Assembly: GCA_949358305.1 (NCBI GenBank)
Contig: OX442322.1
Span: 9,300,001-9,364,000 of the forward strand
Direction of reading: 5' to 3'
Length of the DNA: 64,000 nt
DNA from: Strigamia acuminata
Taxonomy: Eukaryota > Arthropoda > Chilopoda > Geophilomorpha > Linotaeniidae
Below, piece after piece: positions 1 to 11,150 of this stretch. Below the pieces are notes generated by a model. It searched no databases, was not told the DNA's origin, and worked only from the letters and a program-made list of their open reading frames with translations. The position numbers and the translations under genes were made by a program. The stretch's first letter is position 1. Every line of letters starts with the position of its first letter.

Positions 1-3000
1 CCTCATCAAAACCAAGAGCACGGAAAGAAAAAGTACCGAAGCCAAGCTCGACTTTGTGAAAGTCGCGAAGGCAAAACCATAGATGCGAAGGCAAAAAGCT
101 GTAACCTAAACATACTGGACCTCTAAAAGCGTCCCAGAACCAAGGGCGTCGAAATCGGATCGTGACCCATAAACCACCGGAGAGACTAAAGAAAAGAGAA
201 GTTGCGTTGCGGCGCACTTCCTTATCAACTACCAGTAAAGACTAAAAGAAACTTAGAACGCGAGAGAAGAAAGAGAAGGGCCGTGCCATGATGACCTAGT
301 CCAGACACCAAGGGGCTACGGCGTCGCCAATAAACACGTGGCGCACACGCAGAAAACCTTTAGAAAATCCGACTGAACGAGTTTTCTAACCAAAATGACG
401 TGAGAACTTTGCGAGAGCTTGTCAGAAAGCTCAGTCTGTCAACCCGTAGACAGACGCTTAAACTAATGGAAATTAGAAGCATGAAAACGAGAATCCTCGT
501 CAAAGAGGAAGGGGTGCTGGTCAATAACACTTGCCGGACCACACACCGAGGTTCAAAGCCTCAGTATCGAAAACTAAACGTCGTCGAAAAAAGGAAAAAC
601 TGTCACAAAAACTCTTGACCGAGCATGGCCTCGCAAGGAACATGACATACATGAAGACTAGAAAGAAAACTTGGAACGCAAAAGAGAACGGACTTGAGAC
701 ACGGCAGGCTTCACCGCCTCGTTGTCCTCGAGCCAGCGCTCAAGTGACAGCGTACCACGGAAACCTCCATCCGCACTAAAACACGAGCTGCGAACTTAAA
801 CTTATTAAACTACTAAAGACGAACCTTTTATAGAAAACAAGAAAAATGCAAACTAAGGGAATGAATGCGTTGACCCAGACCTATCGTCTGACCAACTACC
901 CAGCATTCGTACGAAGAACTAGAAAATGCCGTCAAGACCTAGGCACCACTCTTTCGCAAAGAGTGTCTAACTAACAACTTACCCAAAGCCATGACCACCT
1001 AGCTAACATGATCACGCCAGAAGGAGGAAAAAGAGAACGAGAAGGCATGAAGCTCAGGCAATGCGAACCATTCGCAGCAACTGCCACGCAAAGGCGTTGA
1101 CCGCACCCTGACTTGACATGAACCCACGAAACCGCTAAGAGCAGAGAATAAAGAAAAAAGGAAAGACTTAGTCAGATGACTGTGCAAGCCAACTGCGACC
1201 TCTTGTTCACAGTGACAATGAAACACGCGCACGCTGACCCATCGACCACAACTTTATCTAACTAACAAGAGAAGAAACGGTTCAATTATCTAAAAAAAAC
1301 GAGCACGTTCCGTGCAAATAAATACCGGCAAAAACGTCAATATTATCACTAAAGCTATTGGCCAAGTATGGCCTCACAAGGGAAACTAACAAACTGGAAC
1401 TGTGAAAACCAGCAAGAATTCCAAAACACTAAACTTCCTGCTTTTTTTCGAAGAGGGAATAAGTCCGTACCCAAATAATCAATCCATTTCCTCCCCACGA
1501 GAAAAGAAAGGAAAGGGGCCTGCTTCTTTTTGAAGATCAACAGGTGTCAAACGATACTGAAAAACGTTGGAAGCAGTACAACTGCAACCAAATGAAGCGA
1601 AGCTACACTTCCTGCACGAAAACTAATCACGTCGTTGAAAAGAAATTAAAACCGGTGGCTTTCTTTCAACCGAGCTGCGCTTTACGAATGCGCCTTGAAC
1701 AAGGAGGTACCCGATGGACTGCACGTCCGCACTCGGGCCACCGTGTAGCCTGTTGTGAGCAGACTACCACGAAGACTGAAACTTCTTTAACCGAGAGGGA
1801 AATAGAAACTAGATCTAGTTAAAACCCCATGCTCCAATAAGGAGGCTACCGTATGAACGCTTGGCCCACCCCGAGTCGGAACCAATATGATTGAACCGAG
1901 AAACGAGAGAAGAGGGAGGGTTGCTGGACGTCCCTGATTGCGAGGGGCGTCACACATAGACATGAGCACAAGGACTTGCCAGTTGCCAACCGCATTACTG
2001 GAACCGGTAAGCAACTGCAAGTCGACAATTGACTCTCTCACATACCCATTGACCACATCGTCGATCAGCAAGCCGACTTCCGGAAATCGCCACTCTACTG
2101 AAAGCACGTGTTGTCCAATGACTAAAACGTGTTGCCGAGTGCCGGCGCCAAGAAGGCCGCACACACACGTCCTTCGACCCATCCTAGAGTGGGCTCCCTG
2201 CCTAGTGCATGTCTGCCTCACTGCAGAGCTAGGGATGAAAGACTAACAACAACTACTCAGTCGTGGGAAGCAAACGTAGAAATAGGGGCCGCCAAAAGGC
2301 GCAGGGACTTTGTCTCGGACACGACATCTAACAGAGTATGGCAGTGCAAACCTGCCCTCTGTAACACATCGAATGGCAGTCCTTGCTGTGCACAGCAAAA
2401 ACGACCATCCAAAACAAGTACCTATACCCTAACGCCACGCTAGCTAGCCACAACCCAAAAATAGCAAGCAAGCTATTTCCTAAACGAATAAGCTAAAATG
2501 TCCAAATTCTAAAGTTGCCCCAAAGAACTAGAATAACTAAACTCCCTTTTTTAAACGATAAAAGGCGAGACTAATCACTAATGAAGACTCATGAAACGCT
2601 ACGGACGTTTCCACGAAGAGAAAGCGAAAATGCAGAACGTACATCACCAGCGGTAGACACTGGGTGCAGCGGTCAACAACAGAAACTGGACTTGCCCAGT
2701 GGGCGGTGCGGATCGGCTGCTCTAAACTTCCAGCACCGACAGAAGTCACACGCCTATCTAAATCCAAACCCACTTGCAAACAAGTCGTATAACAATCTAA
2801 CCGAACAGAAATTGACTGACAGATAAGAACCGACTGACCACGTGGGCCAGCGCGCTCTCTGCTAGACACGAGCAACAAAGAAACTAATCCCGTTCTAAAA
2901 ACAGGAAACACTTTACCATACACGAATACAAACGGGTGTGCCTTCTCTCGTTCCGGAGAGGCGTCCGACACCAGAACCAACGAGGAACTCGAATGACCCC

Positions 3001-4458
3001 AAGAAAATCTTACTGGACAAGACAAGAACACGCTAAATCGTAAAGATTAGGAATCGTCTACATTCCACCCGAACACACACACACCCAGCTGCGAAGAAAC
3101 TTGACCCCCGACCTACTACATCTAGAGACACTGATAAATTAAGGGCGAGAGTTAATTGGCTTAGCACCGCCAAAGAACAGGTCAAGACTACAAAGGGCAG
3201 CGAATGCAACGACATTCCCAAGCAAAACACATTAATGAATACAAAAAACGTAAAGACCAGGAACCGCCAGCATTCCACACAAGAACATGCAGAATCAGGC
3301 AATATTCCTAATCCAAAAACCTACCGGTAACTGGGGAAAGAACCCGGGAGAACTAAGAACTCAAAATCAAAGAGCTTAATGCGTAATAAATTGGCGATTC
3401 CAAATTAAAGGGGGAAACTTGGAAACAAGTAGCTCTGCTTCTCACATACTAAACCGAAAATTCTTACCAAAAACGTGAGTGAACAAAGAATAAGCGACTA
3501 ACAAGCACAGGCATAAATGCAATCAGAAAATTGGACTCCCTTATTAAATCCAGACACAGAAAGCCAATAAATTCGCATAAGCCATTCTTTGGCACTTAAA
3601 CAAGGAACTGAGGACAATAGCGACATAACCGTAAACGAGAAGTTTCGAGAAGTTTCGAGCTTAAAGGGACCTTGCTGGTCGTTGCGGACTCCAAACAAGG
3701 CGCAAATATTCTAGAAAACTAAAATACACTTGCATAATAGCGTATGCACGAGCAAGAAACCTAACTAATGCCCCAAAAACCCCCAAAACAACCACAATCT
3801 TCCCCAAAAACCTTAAAATTAACAATAAAGGCGAGAAAATCAACACGAAAATGTTCTTTCTTGACGATTCTGGACGACTAGTACATTGCGTTGTGTTTAA
3901 CAGGCCGACGCTGGGAGACTTGATCTTCCAAACTCGGTGACGCTCGTTCTGTGCGCTGACGGCACGAAACTCTCCGCTGGACCGTCCGGTACGACTGAGA
4001 GAACTCGCTCTGTTGAAGAAGAAAAGACTCGACTGGAAACTTGACTGATCCGCTTGTGGGATGGCGCACGTCTGTGTGAACACGGCTTCGTTCTATGCAA
4101 CGAGCTCGACACACGAAAACCTGGAAAACTTTGACGAAACTCTCTCGACCGACGATCTTGCTGCGGCTGCTGGTGACGATCATACCAATGGCGACTGACT
4201 TGATCAACGACGCCAAACCACGTGCTGTGTTGACGACGCCGATGAGCCGCAAGCACGGAACTCGCCTTCTCGTGTGGCGATCCTCGTCCTGTGTGATAGC
4301 CTTCTGTGTGGCTGACGTCACACAGCTCAAAAAACCTCCAATGCAGTTGGCTCTGCATTCGGCAAGTTCGCTTGGACAAATGGCGGCGATGTCCGCCATT
4401 TTCGCAGCCACGAGCGGAAGGAAATTCGTTCGAAAATCCTGAGTCAACGGTACCAAAA
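1..4458 (-). mobile_element. Z2: internal region of a non-coding LTR element, 3' end outside the window
   Basis: This stretch is the reverse complement, at high similarity, of the Z1 internal region (compare 1-3300 here with about 15450-18860). It lies directly inside the Z2 5' LTR, whose U5 end is at 4459. A primer-binding-site-like TGGTACCGTTGACTCAGG reads on the minus strand at about 4438-4455. I find no Gag, protease, RT, RNase H or integrase in any frame. The longest open frame (299 codons, 3878-4777) starts inside the LTR and matches no family I know. The region is therefore non-coding retroelement sequence. The element's 3' LTR must lie left of position 1. Confidence 0.8.
3881..3896 (-). 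promoter_or_regulatory. Conserved leader box in Z2
   Basis: Minus strand reads ACACAACGCAATGTAC. The same box occurs in the leader of Z1, Z3, L1, L2 and TKE, and in altered form in BEL-S and BEL-T. Its function is unknown. A packaging or dimerisation signal is one inference. Confidence 0.55.
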
Positions 4459-5085
4459 TGTTTCCGGCAGCCCTGGACCGTGGCAGTCTGCAAGAAACGA
4501 GGAAGAAAAGATGAAGAATAACTTCTCTCACCTGATCTTGTAGTGAATTGCCGTAATTGAATTCACTCTTGAAACTTATGGAAAATAAACGAAATTGCTG
4601 CCCTGAACAGGCGCAGCAATGAGCACACATTGAATCCAAGACTGATGTGCTAAAGCACATGAAAACTGAATTTATTCTAAAGTTAATATCTATCAAAAGT
4701 ACACAGAAAGAAAAAGGGAGAAAAAAACTACATAACTTAACCCTAGCAAGCAAGTGTTGTTGTGCAACGCACAACAATTAGATCACCGATCGTAGCAACG
4801 GTTTACAACAATTGCACAGAGAATTCAGCCCTCTAGTGCCAACTTGTAAAGTATAACAACTACTAAAAGCATAGAAATGAGCAAGAATGCATACAGAAAA
4901 TACAGTAAACCGTTAAACACGCATTTCAAAGTAAAAACAAACTTAAAACTAACAGCAAACGACACTTTAGGTGAATCTTAGCAGAGAAAGCTCTAAAGTG
5001 CCGGTCAAGAAGTACAAAATTAAGCGGAATTAATGTACAACTACCACTCCCACGTCACAAACTTCACGAATCTCACTTAACATTC
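4459..5085 (-). repeat. Z2 5' LTR, U5-side part (split by Z1)
   Basis: Minus-strand LTR that is cut at 5085 by Z1 and resumes at 19645-19758. The rejoined LTR is about 741 bp. The half near 5085 matches Z1 and Z4 LTR sequence. The half near 4459 (about 4459-4680) is strongly diverged from them, as in the U5 ends of other copies. The ATTC at 5082-5085 is the left copy of the Z1 target duplication. Confidence 0.85.
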
Positions 5086-5858
5086 TGTTGCGAGCACGTG
5101 CAACATGGATTTTTGCTATCGCAATAGCGGATTTGCTTTAATTGATCAATTATTTAAGTTTGTGTTTAGTTAATAGTGCAGCTTAAGTTTTGGCTAAATG
5201 CTAAATGAATTTCGTGTAGTTTGTGAAGTGGGAGTGGTGAATTACCTGATTTAAGCTGTCTTTCTTAAGGTAATCTTGTATCTTTTCTTGGATTCTTTGG
5301 AGTTTGACTGCTTGGATTCGTCCAAAGAGTCGCTGCTGTTAGTTCCTAAGTTAGTTCATTTATTTGAAACACTTTGTCTTAATTTATTACGGTTTTGTGC
5401 CTTTTGTAATGATTTTATACTCGAAACTGTGTATTTTCTTGTATACGCTTTATCATTTTGTCACTAGAGGGACAATTCGCCTCTTGCGAGCGATTGTTGC
5501 CACTCGTTGCTAAGAGCCGCTGCTCTAATTGTTGTAGGTTGCGCAGCAACTACACTGACTTGTTATATAGTTTTTCTAGTCCTAAGTTTGTTAATTTTCT
5601 CCTCTCTTTTCATGTAATGTTTTGATAGATTTTAACTTTACAATAAATTCGTTTTTGTGTGCTAACTTGAGCACAATAGTATTGAATTATCCCAACATGT
5701 TCAGCAGCTCACTTTACAGGTTTCACATCAAGGTTTTTCCTGTAATGGACTTTCTTCTTTGGGATTCTTCACAAGTTCTGGTAAATAGGGTTATTTATTT
5801 TAACCATTTTCTAATGTCTTCTAGAGTGCAACACGGTCTTCAAGCACTGCTAGAAACA
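5086..5858 (+). repeat. Z1 5' LTR, 773 bp
   Basis: Starts TGTTGCGAGCACGTGCAACA, a near-perfect hairpin, and ends GCTAGAAACA. A second inverted repeat, GCTATCGCAATAGC, follows about 30 bp in. It matches the 3' LTR at 18868-19640 in length and, by eye, almost base for base. Other copies are at 22793-23565 (+) and 21542-22303 (-). Confidence 0.92.
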
Positions 5859-5862
5859 AAGT

Positions 5863-5880
5863 TGGTGCCGTGACCAGGAT
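5863..5880 (+). other. Z1 primer-binding site
   Basis: TGGTGCCGTGACCAGGAT begins 5 bases after the LTR end. TGG pairs with a tRNA CCA tail. The same pattern, with small changes, follows the 5' LTRs of the BEL, TKE and L elements. I did not identify the tRNA. Confidence 0.75.
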
Positions 5881-6405
5881 GCTAGCCCAGTGTCGTCAGG
5901 TTGCCGTGAGTTCGAAAATGGGTGACATCGCCGCCATTTTCGGAAACAAGATCGGTAATTGCAGTGGAGGCTGCCAGCGCTTAGTGACGACAGACGCATC
6001 GTGTGAAGCCAGCGCATTCACAAGCGCAATGCGGGTGGCTGTCGGTCAAATCGAGAATTGCTGCTCGGGATGGCGAAATTCTTCTCAGATTCGCCCAGTA
6101 CGAGTGCGTCGTATGGCGGAATGCAGCGACCACTTCGGGATCGTCGATGGAGAGAGTTTCGGCAAGATTTTCCAGGATTTCGTGTGCCCAGTTCGTTGGA
6201 CAGTACGAGGCTGTGTCCACACAGACGTGCGCCGTCTCACAAGCGACGCGGTCAAGATTCCAGTCGAGTTGTTTCTTCAGCAGCAGAGCGAGTTCTCTCA
6301 GTTGTACCGGACAGTCCCGCCAAAAGATTCGTGCCGTCAGCGCACACAGAATGGTCACCGAGTTTGGAAGAGTCACTCTTCAAGCGTCAGTCGGCCGCCA
6401 GTTAT

Positions 6406-6420
6406 ACACAACGCAATGTA
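6406..6420 (+). promoter_or_regulatory. Conserved leader box in Z1
   Basis: ACACAACGCAATGTA, about 550 bp after the LTR. It is shared with unrelated leader sequences in L and TKE. Confidence 0.55.
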
Positions 6421-6907
6421 CTAGAGTCGGCAATGAAGATTTCGTTTTTTTGTCGATTATATTTTCTCGTTTTCATCAAATGTTAATTTTAAGGTTTTTG
6501 GGGGAAATTGTGGTTGTTTTGGGAGTTTTGGGGCGTTAGTTCTGTTTCATGCTTCTGCATACGTCGTTGTGCAAGTGTAGCTAGTTTCCACGCCTATTTG
6601 CGCCTTGTTTGGAGTCCCCTTAAACCCTAAACTTCTGTTTTTGCCCTCCTCGCTTACGGTTAGGTTGCTATTGTCCTCAGTTCATTGTTTAAGTGCCAAA
6701 GAATGATTTGTACGTATTTATTGGCTTTCTGTGTCTGGATTTAATAAGGGAGTCCAATTTTCTGATCGCATTTATGCCTGTGCTGGTTAATAGCTTTATT
6801 CTTTGTTCACTCACGTTTTTGGTAAGAATTTTTGGTTTAATATGTGAGAAGCAAAGCTACTTGTTTCCAAGTTTCTCTTTTTAAACGAGTTTGCCAATTT
6901 ATCACGT

Positions 6908-8413
6908 TGTAGCAAACAACCTTGGATCTCACAGGAAAAGACTGGCGAATTGGTCACCAAACTCTGGAAACCGCCCGAGACTGTATAGTGGATGATGAAA
7001 CAAGTTGAATTCTCAGCCCAAGTTGTAGGCCTAAATGCATCTGGAGAAATTAGGCCCAACTGCATTTAGTTGAAGTGATTAAAGCAGCTCTCTGGATACT
7101 GGGGAAAAAACCTTGTGCCTTCAGTGAGGAGGAGAGCATGCAAAACTCTCTACTCACTCATTATCATGTTTCTTGTAGCAGAAAACCAGATCAGAAATGA
7201 TTCACCCAAAGCAGAGTAAAAACACATCAACTGGCTTTATTCTTAACAACAGATAACAACTATTGCTTCTTTAGCAACCTACTCTAACAACAGTGCGCCT
7301 AGCAACTAAATCATAGCAACAACAAGCTACAATGCAATGATGCAACAATGGCGTAATTCAATCTGAACTAAAATAGCTTAAAACCTATGTACATTTGTTC
7401 TTAAAACATAAATAGAATTTAGACAAAATAAAGCAATGAAACCAAGGCAAAACTCAATCTAAAATATACTTAACAATTAACAAAGCAAAAAGAAGATTAA
7501 CAACCAATGGCAAGGCAGCCTACCTCAATACTCATCTCTGCACTTGTTTGTAAAGTTAAGTGAAATTAACAAATGTACAGTTAAAACACTTCTATAAAAT
7601 CACAAAGTATTAAAATAAATATTGCTACCCAGCTTGCTATGTTCTAGGAAAATCTCCCAGCAGTGCTCAAACACAAAGAGAACCGCTCCTTTCCAAAATG
7701 GCGGCCAGGCAGTTGCTAACTGCCGTGAATGAGAGCAGAAACGAGTCAAACAGACTTCCAGGGTCGACCAAGGCATGACAACAGCGCTGGGACTTCCAAA
7801 CTCAGTGTGGGGACGTTGCAGGGAAGCCAAACGAGGCGTTTCCTGGTCTCTCTCTCTCCCGAACACGATCCCAATGCGCTCATGTGCACTCAAATGCCAA
7901 GGACACCCAAAACCGTTTGTTTCTTGCTGTCCCACGTCTCCAATGAGCATCAAAACACTAAAACATCCAGCAAAGGTTAGCAACCGTCAAAACAATATGT
8001 AAAACCTCTTTAAAACTAATAAATACACAGTTTCCTGAATCCAGTTGACCTATGCTATGGCGATTATGCTGAGAATATACACTCAGCTCATTCACAAGTG
8101 TACTGGAACCCGAACCGAACACAAAAACGTCTCAAAAGCAAATAACAGAGGTAAACAACTAATAACAAATACTAAAACAACCACAAAACGATCAAAGACA
8201 TATCCCCTGACCAATTCCAGGTGCGATCGACAACACGACAACCGCCGAGGTCTGCTCTGCATGCGACCGTCGGTCAAAACCGGCAACTGGACATCTCAGA
8301 TATGTCCCAAACTCATGGTCAAAACTATGGACTAAAATTAAAAAGATCTTCTACCATTTTCAGAGGTGAAACGCGAGTCTTCTAATCTTTTTGTTGCGTC
8401 CTTGCTCGCAACA
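6908..8413 (-). repeat. L1 3' LTR, 1506 bp
   Basis: In element orientation it starts TGTTGCGAGC and ends GTTTGCTACA. It is identical by eye to the 5' LTR at 13941-15446. A GGCCGCCATTTTGG motif lies at 7693-7706. A 127-codon open frame (7600-7983) is identical in all four family L LTRs, but so is the surrounding DNA, and it resembles no protein I know. Confidence 0.92.
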
Positions 8414-10799
8414 TCGCTCCCGGCCGAAAAAGGAAGAGAGCAGCCGCCCTGAAGGAACCGCACCCAAGAAGAAAAGACCGAGCAGCTTGACTTTCACCTT
8501 GCCTATATCTTTTGGCAAGAATCCACAACGAATCATAGAACCCCTTTTCCCAAACGAAAATATATTGACTCTTCTGTTAACAATACATTAACACGAACAG
8601 GAGCGGGTCCCTTGAGACGAGAAGACCCTAGGCATACTGCAAAATAACAGAACTCTAACTTGCAACCCGTAATACAAAGAAACGACTAACAATCACAAAA
8701 AAAAAAGGAGCTTGTCTCTCCCATAAAGATTGACCTGCAGTCAACCTTGGGAAACTGAGACCCACAACCAAGGGGGTCAGTCAAAGACAAGACACCACTA
8801 AACCACGAATAACCTTAAAGCTAAATTAACAAACCTACTTCTCATACACTTCCTTTAAGAGGTAGTTTGAATCCTCAGACAAAATTCGCTTCTAAAGACA
8901 CCGACGCACGCAAGCACCTGAGCTCAGCCATTGATCCAATCAGGAAGCCTGCCAAAGTTGACATCAAACTGAAACGAAAATGCCGCAGAAAGCTAAAGAA
9001 AATTCCTATCTAACTAAACAAAGACAACCAATTCACCGTTGGGACACCAAGCGACCAACCTAAACAGGCGATCAACTCACGACTTGATGACAAACAATCA
9101 GCCAAGCCATCGACCGTCCAATCAGGCGGCAACTCACCGCAAAGGTAAACTCGTGCCCAATTTCCTTTAAACTAAAATATCTTCAACTAGAAAGAACTAA
9201 ACTAAACTGTGTAATGAACCAAAAAACCAATTGGAACCAATAACGCGCAATGTCAAAGAACACACCCCCAGTCTAAATACACTTGAAAAATTAAGAAAAT
9301 TGTGCTCACTTTTAAAAACAGTTACCCGTTGACATTGCAGAAAACGAAACCCCTCCCTTAGTGAAATCTCCATTCAAACCTCTCTAGAACTCTCACAACG
9401 AGAAGCGGCCACTTAAATTTAAGACAGGTAACTTCAATCGTGCCCCACCCGACTACTAGTACAAAATCTTTTCTCATTTTTTTTCTACTACAAGCAGGGC
9501 TCTGCTAAACTAACGCAAGACAAGCCAAAAATTTGAATCTAAGAGCACAACACATAATTCCCTTTTTTAACAAAAAACTAGGGGTATCCCCTGACACCGC
9601 GAATTATCCTCAATGCTTTCTCTTCAATTCGACCTTCTCTCTGGCTAATATCTCAGCTAAACCTTCCTTTCTATCATAACCCATTTTCCTCCCGACAGAA
9701 AAAGAAAGCTGCCACGGCGTTTAAACCACTAATGCCAGAGCCAAAAAAGCTTGGAAAAAACAACACCTGTGGATTTCTTTGTGAGAGAAAACCACTTTTT
9801 AAAGGTAAAAACTATGAATTAACTAACCTTTGACTAACTAAGCTTTTGTTTCAGAAGACTTCCGCGAGTATCTGACACGCCACTAACCCAAACCCCATGG
9901 ACGTGTGACCGTCAGACTCGTCGCAAAAAGCTCTGAACTCAAACACTAAAAAAAAAAAAACTAATTACTAATTTCTACTATATCGTCGCCTCTACGTCCT
10001 CCTATCGGAAGCTAGCCCAAGGGAACTCGAAATCACGACTTACTCTTTAGATCTAACCCTCGACCTTTTCTCTCAGGAACCCCAAAAAAAACAGTTGTGC
10101 ACCTGTGTTCAGCCAAAACACTTGTGCTTCTGTGCTCAAAACTTTGGGTAGGAGGGGGCGTGAAAACAAGTTGCGATCCGCTCAACCTTGATCGCACATC
10201 TCCCAATGCTTGACGCATTTGACGAATTAACTGACTCAATTTCGTGCATAGGTAAAAGAAACCCGGATCCAAAGGAGGAGAAGACTTCCTTGCACAATCT
10301 AAGTACCAAGGCAAAGCTTACTGCCTATCTCGGAGGAGCAATGGACAAGACTGAAAGTTGAACAGTGCGCAGAAGCTCAGGAGAACGTGAGCAACAGGAA
10401 TTAAAGTATGGTGAAGAAGCTCACCCTCTAAAACCGATTAGCTCCTCGTGTATTGGGTCCAATAACACGAGTGTCCACCAGAGAACCGACACGCTCAAAA
10501 AACTGTTCCGTTCCATCCCCCGCGAGACCGAAACTATGCCCCGACTGACGAGGACCCTCAAGAACTTTACCCCATGCACCCTGAGTGAGTATACGAAACT
10601 AAACCTAAAAAAGGAGCGCCTGGCTCTGCATAAAAGAGAAAAGAATATAGAATCCCTGGCCCTTTCTCACATCAAGGTTGTTGGACTCGCACCTTGTCAC
10701 TAAGGGCGAGTGTACCCTGTCCTTGAACAACCGAGAAAGTGAAAGAACTCTGCTTCTGGGCTCCTAACCTTTCACTAACCCTAATGCTTGCACAAAAGT

Positions 10800-11150
10800 G
10801 CTTGCTTAAGCCTGATAGACTGAACTATCAATTGCTTAAGAACCTCCAATTCGCTTAAGCCTGACTGACTGAACTATCATCCGCTTAAAAAACCTCTTAA
10901 TTGCTTAAGTCTGACGGACTTAACTATCATCCGCTTAAGACTCTCTAATTGCTTTTTCTATGGGTTTGTTGGGCCACCGTTAACCAACTAAAGCCTTTTT
11001 CTTTGGGTTTGTTGGGCCACCGTTAACCAACTAAACGTTTTTTTCTTTGGGTTTGTTGGGCCACCGTTAACCAACTAAACGTTTTTTTTTTCCAACTCGG
11101 GGTTCGACGGACCAACTGTTAACCGACTAAAGCCCTTTTTCTATTGTTCA
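10800..11150 (-). repeat. Two adjacent tandem-repeat blocks inside L1
   Basis: At about 10800-10950 a unit of 45-50 bp built around TTGCTTAAG and GAACTATCA recurs three to four times. At about 10950-11150 a unit of about 57 bp with GGTTTGTTGGGCCACCGTTA recurs three times, plus one diverged copy. The reverse complement is kept in L2 (53590-53945). Confidence 0.8.

Larger units (their letters stand above)
5859..6907 (+). other. Z1 leader and 5' internal region, no recognisable gene
   Basis: Holds the PBS, a GCCGCCATTTTCGG motif at 5930-5944 and the conserved leader box at 6406-6420. Several frames are open at once between about 5870 and 6540, on both strands. That indicates few stop codons rather than one gene. 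One frame (5870-6424) stays open in Z2 and Z3 and ends in the box. The ACGT at 6904-6907 is the left duplication of L1. Confidence 0.7.

Noticed and set aside
3878-4777. 299-codon frame as a host or element gene
   Set aside because: It spans LTR and leader. The part inside the LTR has no counterpart in Z1. I keep only the conserved distal part as a finding.
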